Of a DNA stretch of 6,168 nucleotides, positions 1-4,448 are shown piece by piece. Location of the stretch: positions 1-6,168 of the forward strand of contig JAEVZQ010000498.1 of the NCBI GenBank assembly GCA_023392135.1, read 5' to 3'. This stretch comes from Pseudomonadota bacterium. GTDB lineage: Bacteria > Pseudomonadota > Alphaproteobacteria > Rhizobiales > Hyphomicrobiaceae. Every line of letters begins with the position of its first letter. The first letter of the stretch is position 1. The notes below the pieces were generated by a model. That model did not search any database. It saw only the letters and a list, made by a program, of their open reading frames with translations, and was not told the origin of the DNA. The translations under genes and the position numbers were made by a program.

Positions 1-92
1 GTACAATGCTAGCCCCACCCCTGATCGAACGCTGCCTGCCTCGCAAGCCCTGCCGGCGTGTCCCGGCGTGAAACGGCTCAGGGCAGTTTCTT

Positions 93-104
93 AGCGTTAA
101 CGCT
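93..104. repeat. 12-bp perfect palindrome
   Basis: AGCGTTAACGCT is a perfect palindrome with a central GTTAAC. It lies 6 bases left of the TTAA pair described as a CtrA-like box, so three TTAA cores (97-100, 111-114, 122-125) cluster within 29 bases. It could be a dimeric operator or an extra half-site for the same regulator. The match is seen directly; a function is inferred. Confidence 0.4.
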
Positions 105-109
105 GGATT

Positions 110-125
110 GTTAACCTCCCGTTAA
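110..125 (-). promoter_or_regulatory. Candidate CtrA binding site
   Basis: Read on the minus strand this is TTAACGGGAGGTTAAC, a full match to the alphaproteobacterial CtrA consensus TTAA-N7-TTAAC. On the plus strand it still fits TTAA-N7-TTAA. In known CtrA promoters the box often overlaps the -35 region. The orientation of the better match suggests control of a leftward gene that begins beyond base 1. In the other direction it would sit about 20 bases before the small ORF at 146. A TTAA-rich site can arise by chance, but it stands out in this GC-rich DNA. Confidence 0.5.
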
Positions 126-145
126 TCCCCTCAGACGTGCTCCTA

Positions 146-295
146 ATGGTGCACTCGGGCGACAAAGAGGCAGAAGGGTGTGGTCGAACTAAAGAAACGG
201 ACGAATTGGCTCGCCAATTCATGCGATTGTCTCAAAACGAAACCCCGCGCGAGGATCGCGCGGGGCTACTCATGTCGCTAATCGATGAAGCGTAA
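146..295 (+). CDS. Possible 49-residue small protein, unrecognised
   Basis: An ATG at 146-148 opens a 49-codon frame ending in TAA at 293-295. The product is charged and hydrophilic. It starts MVHSGDKEAE, has a helix-like middle (ELARQFMRLSQ) and ends LLMSLIDEA. It has no signal peptide or membrane segment, and I do not recognise a family. There is no Shine-Dalgarno sequence before the ATG. If the TTAA box at 111-125 acted as a rightward promoter element, the transcript would begin close to the ATG, so leaderless translation is conceivable. The frame stays open back to about 101, with a GTG at 137 as an alternative start. Against it: codons 34 to 40 are also the stem of the transpeptidase terminator on the other strand, and a frame this short is not significant by itself. 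Confidence 0.3.
   Translation: MVHSGDKEAEGCGRTKETDELARQFMRLSQNETPREDRAGLLMSLIDEA
203..220. repeat. Inverted repeat downstream of the transpeptidase gene
   Basis: GAATTGG (203-209) and CCAATTC (214-220) form a perfect 7-bp stem with a CTCG loop. On the minus strand it follows the main terminator, and a T-rich stretch begins several bases later (minus GTTTCTTT, about 190-197). It could be a back-up terminator or an operator. The stem is AT-rich in the middle and weaker than the main one. Confidence 0.35.
234..265 (-). terminator. Rho-independent terminator of the L,D-transpeptidase gene
   Basis: On the minus strand, CCCCGCGCGA (265-256) pairs perfectly with TCGCGCGGGG (252-243) around a 3-base loop. 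This 10-bp GC-rich stem is followed by TTTCGTTTT (242-234). The hairpin starts 36 bases after the stop codon at 301-303. Strong stem, T-tract and position agree. The T-tract is on the minus-strand side only, so it is not a good terminator for rightward transcription. Confidence 0.85.
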
Positions 296-300
296 CGCGC

Positions 301-2529
301 TCAGTGGCCGAACGCGCGGCGTGCCCAGTCCGGCTGACGCGAAGGAGAGGAGGGTGAGGACCAGGTCGGCTGCGTCTCCGCCAGCCGCCCCACCACCTCG
401 GCCTGCACGGCGCCGAGATCCTCCTTTGCCTTGGCGATGAGGTGCACCTTGCCCTCCAGACCCATCTGGATGCGCTTTTCGTGGCCGTACACATCGGGCC
501 AGGTTTTCACCTTGCCGTCGTCATCGACCCACGCCGTGAAGTAGGTGATGTGAACGGGGATTTTGCTCTCGATATTCACGTGATTGTTGCGGGGGCCGTT
601 CTTCACCAGAGATGCCACGCGGCCTTCGTTCCAGCCCTTGTCGTGCGCGAGCAAAACCTCGGCGAATTTCAGCGGATCCCGGACACGCATGCAGCCGTGG
701 CTGAACGTGCGCTGCGAGGCCGAAAAGAGATTTTTCGTCGGGGTGTCGTGCATGTAGACGGCGTGCTTGTTGGGGAACAGGAACTTCACCACGCCGAGCA
801 CGTTCCGGCCGCTTGGGGGCTGGTAGACGTGAAAGTTGCGGATATCCGTGCGACGCCAATCGACGCTCGAGGGGTCGATGTCCCGGCCGCGATACTGAAT
901 CCGCAGATCGTTGCGGGCGAGCACGTTGTTGCCGCGCACAAGACCCGGCAGGATCTCCTTCACCTTGATGCTGTTCGGTACGCCCCAGAAGGGATGAAAC
1001 ACGATCGTCTCCATCTCGTCGGAGAAGATCGGGGTCTGCGTATCGGCCTTGCCGACGACCAGCCGCTCCGTGTGAACGGCTTTTCCATCCTTCATCACGC
1101 GTAGCGTGAATTCGGGAACATTGGCCCAGACATAGAACTGGCCGAGATCCTCCGGCATCCAGCGCCACTGCTCCATGTTGACCAGGAGCTTGCGCATCTT
1201 GCTTTCGCTGGCACCGGCCTGCTGGCCCTTCTTTTTGGCACCTCTTTTGGAAGTGGCGCCCTCGTCGGCATCTTCCACCGGAAGCTTACCGTTTTTCAGG
1301 TCGAGCCAAGCCTGGCGGAGCCTTTCAAACTGCGGATGTTGTGGATGGAGGCCGCGTAGATATTCGTCCGCGGCACTAGCTGCAACGACACCAGCCAGGA
1401 CTTCCGAGGGCGGCAGCAGCGGCGGCTCCCGATCGATGTTGTTCGAGAGTTGCCGCGGATCCATGCGCCCGCCGCGTGCGTGCTTGGCGTACTTCAGGAC
1501 GGCCAGGGAAAGCTCCAGCTCGGCTGCGGCGATATCGGCCGGCTCGCCGGTCCGTGGGGCAGCCGGCAGCTCGAAAGCGGATGCCTCCAGGCCCCAGTCG
1601 TCAGCGCGGCGGATTTCCCGCATCGCAGCTTCAGCGCGCGGAGTGAGCTTCCCATCGGCGACCCACAGGAGATCATCGCCACGGTCCTGATAGAACGCGG
1701 TCAGCGCCTCACGCTCGGCATCCGAAAGATCCTGGGTTTCGGAAATCTGCCGCAGAAGCTCCGGCTCGAACCGGCTGACCTTGGTCGTCTGCTCAGCCGA
1801 TGCGGTATCCGACGGCTGCTCCGGCTGAGCTTCTGCAGCCGGGGCCGGCTGAGTTGATGCATCCGAGCCTGGATCAACAGCAGCTGCTGACGCCGGCGCT
1901 TCGGGCTCAGCAGGCGCGTCCGGTGCGGTGGCCTGCTCGGGTCGAGCTTCCGATTCTTCGTCCACCCCGGGATCGGTGATGGCAGCAGTGTCGGGGGCTT
2001 CCGTGGCCGGCTCTTGTCCCGCGCTCGCCTGCTCGGGTTGGGCTTCCGCTGCATCGCCCACTGGATTAGCGGGGGTGTCAGGGGCTGCCGCGCGGGTGTT
2101 TTGCTCCGCAGCCGGCTTATCGGGCTCGGCTACGGCTGCAGCGGCCGGCTCTGCGGTGGTGTCAGGTTTTGATTCACTGGTCGCGCTCGGGGATGCCTGG
2201 TCGACGCCAGGCGTCTGGGATGGCTCGGCATTCTCGACCCGATCCTGGGCGGCCGCATCGCCGGGTTCCGCCGGCTGCTCAGATGCAGTGTTCGGCTCGT
2301 CCGCAGTCGCACCGCCTTCTGCATGCTCAGCAGGCTTGCTCTCCTCGGTGGTCGCTGGCGCAGCATCGGTTCTGGATGCCGTCTCCGATGTGCCGGACAC
2401 CGGTTCCGCCACCGCTGCCGATCTTGAGTTCGCTTCCCCCGGCTCCGGCTCGGCGGTCGCGAGCGCTGCGCTCGCCAGGAGAGTGGAAAGGGCAAGTCCG
2501 GAGAGCAGTGTCCGAGCAGATCGCATCAT
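301..2529 (-). CDS. Secreted L,D-transpeptidase (YkuD domain, YcbB/LdtD-like) with long Pro/Ala/Glu-rich spacer
   Basis: Predicted periplasmic L,D-transpeptidase of 742 residues. Such enzymes join meso-diaminopimelate residues of neighbouring peptidoglycan stems (3-3 cross-links) or attach proteins to them, using a cysteine nucleophile. Residues 1-26 look like a Sec signal peptide (MMRSAR, a hydrophobic run, then ATA before E27). Residues 27-250 are low-complexity Ala/Pro/Glu/Thr-rich. Residues 254-410 resemble the scaffold domain of YcbB-type enzymes (FYQDRGDDLLWV, LRGLHPQHPQFERLR). The catalytic domain begins near 446 (LVNMEQWRWMPEDLGQFYVWAN) and holds H594 (YMHDTPTK) and the YkuD signature SHGCMRV with catalytic C613. 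E. coli LdtD is about 615 residues; the excess is mostly the spacer. I see no peptidoglycan-binding domain between scaffold and catalytic parts, where YcbB has one; a Lys-rich linker (about 420-447) lies there. Codons 1 and 2 are both ATG; the ribosome site is 5 bases from the first and 8 from the second, so the start may be 2526. Which LDT subtype it is, and its physiological substrate, remain inferred. Confidence 0.92.
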   Translation of the reverse strand: MMRSARTLLSGLALSTLLASAALATAEPEPGEANSRSAAVAEPVSGTSETASRTDAAPATTEESKPAEHAEGGATADEPNTASEQPAEPGDAAAQDRVENAEPSQTPGVDQASPSATSESKPDTTAEPAAAAVAEPDKPAAEQNTRAAAPDTPANPVGDAAEAQPEQASAGQEPATEAPDTAAITDPGVDEESEARPEQATAPDAPAEPEAPASAAAVDPGSDASTQPAPAAEAQPEQPSDTASAEQTTKVSRFEPELLRQISETQDLSDAEREALTAFYQDRGDDLLWVADGKLTPRAEAAMREIRRADDWGLEASAFELPAAPRTGEPADIAAAELELSLAVLKYAKHARGGRMDPRQLSNNIDREPPLLPPSEVLAGVVAASAADEYLRGLHPQHPQFERLRQAWLDLKNGKLPVEDADEGATSKRGAKKKGQQAGASESKMRKLLVNMEQWRWMPEDLGQFYVWANVPEFTLRVMKDGKAVHTERLVVGKADTQTPIFSDEMETIVFHPFWGVPNSIKVKEILPGLVRGNNVLARNDLRIQYRGRDIDPSSVDWRRTDIRNFHVYQPPSGRNVLGVVKFLFPNKHAVYMHDTPTKNLFSASQRTFSHGCMRVRDPLKFAEVLLAHDKGWNEGRVASLVKNGPRNNHVNIESKIPVHITYFTAWVDDDGKVKTWPDVYGHEKRIQMGLEGKVHLIAKAKEDLGAVQAEVVGRLAETQPTWSSPSSPSRQPDWARRAFGH
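1780..2451 (-). repeat. Low-complexity Pro/Ala/Glu spacer coding region with degenerate protein repeats
   Basis: This part of the transpeptidase gene encodes residues 27-250, built mainly from A, P, E, T, S, D, Q and G and almost free of aromatic residues. AEAQPEQ occurs at residues 161-167 and 232-238, with a variant EARPEQA at 194-200. DPGVD (187-191) and DPGSD (219-223) also recur, as do many AEP units. The nucleotide copies differ at several positions, so these are old or composition-driven repeats and not a recent tandem duplication. Such acidic, proline-rich stretches usually act as extended, disordered spacers. Here it would hold the enzyme away from the membrane side or reach through the periplasm, which is an inference. 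Confidence 0.75.
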
Positions 2530-2533
2530 TCAT

Positions 2534-2538
2534 TCTCC
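2534..2538 (-). promoter_or_regulatory. Ribosome binding site of the transpeptidase gene
   Basis: Minus-strand GGAGA lies just before the tandem ATG ATG. Counting from GGAG, the spacing is 5 bases to the first ATG (2529) and 8 bases to the second (2526). The second is nearer the usual optimum, so initiation may favour codon 2. The protein differs by only one residue. Confidence 0.65.
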
Positions 2539-2564
2539 ATGCGGCTTAGCACGCTACCTAATGC

Positions 2565-2578
2565 GCCGCGTGGCAGCC
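2565..2578 (-). promoter_or_regulatory. Weak GG-N10-GC (sigma-54-like) match before the transpeptidase gene
   Basis: On the minus strand TGGC is followed by the GC dinucleotide at the -24/-12 spacing (GG at 2578-2577, GC at 2566-2565). A start of transcription near 2553 would leave a leader of about 24 bases containing the ribosome site. The rest of the -12 box (CGGC for TTGC) is poor, and GG-N10-GC is common by chance in GC-rich DNA. I saw no convincing sigma-70-like promoter in this gap either. Confidence 0.2.
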
Positions 2579-2642
2579 AGCAACAGGTACGAGACTGAAC
2601 TTCCTGTGAATCTTCTTTTGTCGGAACTGTGGCCGAATTGAC

Positions 2643-2666
2643 AAAGCGGCCCGGCAATCGGCCGCT
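2643..2666 (-). terminator. Probable terminator of the response regulator gene
   Basis: On the minus strand AGCGGCC (2666-2660) pairs with GGCCGCT (2651-2645) around an 8-base loop. The hairpin ends in a short TTT run (2645-2643) followed by GTCAATT. It begins about 30 bases after the regulator's TGA (2698-2700). The perfect 7-bp GC stem and the position favour a terminator. The T-run is short, so termination may be partial and allow read-through into the transpeptidase gene. Confidence 0.45.
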
Positions 2667-2697
2667 CGCCATTCGCTCTGGTGGCCGACAGTCAGCC

Positions 2698-4200
2698 TCA
2701 GTTGGGACGAGACTCTAGCCCATACTCCTGCATCTTCCGGTAGAGCGTGGATCGGCCGATGCCCAGTCGCCGTGCGACCTCGGACATGTGACCCCGATAG
2801 CGCCCGAGTGCCAGTCGGATCATGTCGGCCTCGATGGCCTCCAGCGTCCGTACATCGCCTGAATCATTGACAGCGGGGATGCCGATCGACTTGCCGCCGT
2901 CGGCTCCTTTCAGCTCGATTGTGCGGGGCACCTTGTCATCGGCGCCGATCATCGCCGGCCCGGTGTATATCGCCGGTTTTTGCGGGGCCGGCGCAGGGGG
3001 GATCTCCGCCGAGAAGCCCTCGACGTGCATGGCGATCTGGGGAAACTCCGCAATCGTCAGCTCCGGGCCGTCCGCCAGAACCACGGCGCGGAACACCGCA
3101 TTCTCGAGCTGGCGCACATTGCCCGGCCACGAGTAACGGGTGAGCATCTGCATCGCCTGTTCGCTGATGGAGGAGACGTGCTTGCCTTCCTCCGCGGCGA
3201 ACCTCGCGAGAAAGTGATGTGCAAGCTCCGGCACGTCGTCCAGCCGCTGGCGCAGCGGCGGCACCCAGATCGGGAAGACGTTGAGCCGGTAGAACAGGTC
3301 CTCACGGAACCGTCCGAGCTTCACCAGCTCGATCATGTCGCGGTTCGTCGCCGAGATGAGCCGGATATCAACTTTTACTGGCCGCTTGCCGCCAACGGGA
3401 TCGATCTCGCCGTCCTGCAGGGCGCGCTGCAACTTCACCTGAGCTTCGAGAGGCAGCTCACCGACCTCGTCGAGGAACAGTGTACCGCCATCGGCTTCCT
3501 GAAACTTTCCGATGCGCTTGTCGACGGCGCCGGTGAACGAGCCCTTCTCGTGGCCGAACAGGATGCTTTCGACCAGGTTTTCCGGAATGGCTCCGCAGTT
3601 GACCGTGACGAACGGCTTGCCCGAGCGGTCGCTCTCGCCCTGGATTGCACGTGCGATGAGCTCCTTGCCGACCCCCGATTCCCCTTCGATGAGCACCGGA
3701 ATTTGTGACCCCGCAGCACGTTTGCCGAGCGAGACGACCCGCTGCATGGCCTGGCCCGCGATGAGGTCCGTGAACGTCATCGTGCCTTCGCTTCTCTTCT
3801 TGAGCCGCGCGATCTCACCGCTGAGAGCCTGAAGCTTCAGCGCGCTGTTGATCGAGACTTCCAGCCTCTCGGGACTGGCGGGCTTCACGACGAAGTCGAC
3901 CGCGCCGGCCCGCATGGCACTTATTGCGGTGTCGATGGAGCCGTGCGACGTCTGCACGATGATGGGTGGAATGCCTGGCTTGCTGCGGACCTGCTCCAGA
4001 ACCGTCATGCCGTTCGTGCCGGGCATGACCAGATCGAGGAGAACGAGGGCGATGCCGTCCTTTTCAGGGCCGGTGAGAATATGCAGGGCCTGGTCGCCCG
4101 ATACCGCAATCTTGCACTCGAAACCGAACCGCTTGATGCACTCTTCCAGAATGCGGCGCTGGGCCGGATCGTCGTCGACGATCAATACACGTTTTGCCAT
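2698..4200 (-). CDS. Sigma-54-dependent response regulator (receiver, AAA+, Fis HTH), NtrC class, TacA-like
   Basis: A 500-residue cytoplasmic transcription activator of the NtrC class. Phosphorylation of the receiver domain normally lets the AAA+ ring remodel sigma-54 RNA polymerase at -24/-12 promoters. Receiver at about 3-120: acidic pocket D9-D11, phospho-acceptor D56 in LLDLVMPG, conserved T84 and K106. AAA+ domain at about 145-385: Walker A GESGVGKE (173-180), sigma-54 contact loop GSFTGA (220-225), Walker B LFLDE (241-245), sensor I ATNRD (284-288), arginine-rich GRFREDLFYRLN (296-307) and WPGNVRQLEN (358-367). A Fis-type helix-turn-helix fills about 453-495 (MSEVARRLGIGRSTLYRKMQ). All motifs needed for ATPase and sigma-54 contact are present. 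The linker at 391-452 is about 60 residues and Pro/Ala-rich, longer than usual. The frame stays open upstream to an ATG at 4410, but the receiver fold begins at MAKRVLIVDDD, so 4200 is chosen; its Shine-Dalgarno is weak. No sensor kinase is adjacent. The start of the receiver resembles my recollection of Caulobacter TacA, which is not enough for a gene name. Confidence 0.93.
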   Translation of the reverse strand: MAKRVLIVDDDPAQRRILEECIKRFGFECKIAVSGDQALHILTGPEKDGIALVLLDLVMPGTNGMTVLEQVRSKPGIPPIIVQTSHGSIDTAISAMRAGAVDFVVKPASPERLEVSINSALKLQALSGEIARLKKRSEGTMTFTDLIAGQAMQRVVSLGKRAAGSQIPVLIEGESGVGKELIARAIQGESDRSGKPFVTVNCGAIPENLVESILFGHEKGSFTGAVDKRIGKFQEADGGTLFLDEVGELPLEAQVKLQRALQDGEIDPVGGKRPVKVDIRLISATNRDMIELVKLGRFREDLFYRLNVFPIWVPPLRQRLDDVPELAHHFLARFAAEEGKHVSSISEQAMQMLTRYSWPGNVRQLENAVFRAVVLADGPELTIAEFPQIAMHVEGFSAEIPPAPAPQKPAIYTGPAMIGADDKVPRTIELKGADGGKSIGIPAVNDSGDVRTLEAIEADMIRLALGRYRGHMSEVARRLGIGRSTLYRKMQEYGLESRPN

Positions 4201-4357
4201 GATGAACTCGAACAAGGACGCAACTGAACAGGACCGGTCACGCGGGCGCATCAGCACCCATCCGGCTCCCGCCACAGTGCACAGCACCCGTAAATAACTG
4301 GTTGCTGCTGGAACCATGCTGGGTCTCGCCGGGTCAGTGGCAAAGGCGTGTGGAAGG

Positions 4358-4373
4358 CGGTGCGGGCTTTGCT
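4358..4373 (+). promoter_or_regulatory. Candidate sigma-54 (-24/-12) promoter upstream of the oligoendopeptidase
   Basis: CGGTGCG-GGCT-TTGCT aligns with the consensus TGGCACG-N4-TTGCW. GG (4359-4360) and GC (4371-4372) have the required 10-base spacing, and the whole -12 box TTGCT matches; 4 of 7 positions match in the -24 box. Transcription would begin near 4384, giving a leader of about 65 bases before the ATG at 4449. A sigma-54 activator gene sits divergently next to it, which fits the usual local-control arrangement. Chance is a real alternative in GC-rich DNA. Confidence 0.4.
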
Positions 4374-4398
4374 TGAACCCGCTGTTGCAGGCCCGCAC
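4360..4398. repeat. Inverted repeat GTGCGGGC / GCCCGCAC with an alternative pairing
   Basis: GTGCGGGC (4360-4367) and GCCCGCAC (4391-4398) are perfect 8-bp complements separated by 23 bases. GCGGG within the left arm can instead pair with CCCGC at 4378-4382 over an 11-base loop, so the two stems exclude each other. The left arm overlaps the -24/-12 candidate. It could be an operator for a dimeric protein. If transcription starts further upstream than 4360, it could be alternative leader structures. No T-run follows, so it is not a standard terminator. Confidence 0.4.
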
Positions 4399-4406
4399 AT
4401 TAGGAC

Positions 4407-4426
4407 CCAAGTCCCAGCTGACTTGG
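4407..4426. repeat. Inverted repeat CCAAGTC / GACTTGG before the oligoendopeptidase
   Basis: A perfect 7-bp stem (4407-4413 and 4420-4426) with a 6-base loop ends 10 bases before the ribosome binding site and 22 bases before the start codon. It could be an operator or a small leader hairpin that affects translation. There is no T-run after it. Confidence 0.4.
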
Positions 4427-4436
4427 AATACAAAAC

Positions 4437-4441
4437 GGGAG
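4437..4441 (+). promoter_or_regulatory. Ribosome binding site of the oligoendopeptidase gene
   Basis: GGGAG lies 7 bases before the ATG at 4449-4451. It supports this start over the next in-frame ATG at 4476 (Met10), which has no good purine-rich site at a proper distance. Confidence 0.65.
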
Positions 4442-4448
4442 CCCGTGA

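Larger units (their letters stand above)
4201..4448. promoter_or_regulatory. Divergent intergenic region between regulator and oligoendopeptidase
   Basis: These 248 bases separate two divergent starts and should hold promoters for both. The right half contains the -24/-12 candidate, two inverted repeats and the peptidase ribosome site, each listed separately. In the left half I see no clear sigma-70 or sigma-54 promoter for the regulator. The minus-strand stretch CAGTTATTTACGG (about 4289-4301) is the most AT-rich spot there and could contain a -10 element. No RNA gene is apparent. Confidence 0.5.

Noticed and set aside
53..70. Direct repeat CCGGCGTG at 53-60 and 63-70
   Set aside because: Only two short GC-rich copies with a 10-base period and no further structure; too likely by chance to call a site.
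230..295. Resemblance of the small ORF's end to the C-terminal motif of NepR anti-sigma factors
   Set aside because: The loose E-P-D-R-LL-L-D pattern does not align without gaps, and the ECF sigma factor and PhyR genes that normally flank NepR are not seen here.
442..1104. Open frame of 220 codons on the plus strand
   Set aside because: Antisense to the YkuD catalytic domain, which is well supported on the minus strand.
1928..2641. Open frame of 237 codons on the plus strand rich in Ser, Ala and Gly
   Set aside because: Antisense to the Pro/Ala/Glu spacer of the transpeptidase; low-complexity coding DNA leaves such frames open. No ribosome site or domain seen.
2980..3708. Open frame of 242 codons on the plus strand
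   Set aside because: Antisense to the AAA+ domain of the response regulator; a shadow of GC-biased codon use.
4201..4410. 70-residue N-terminal extension of the response regulator
   Set aside because: The receiver domain starts exactly at MAKRVLIVDDD (4200). The extension resembles no domain and covers the intergenic region with the regulatory candidates.
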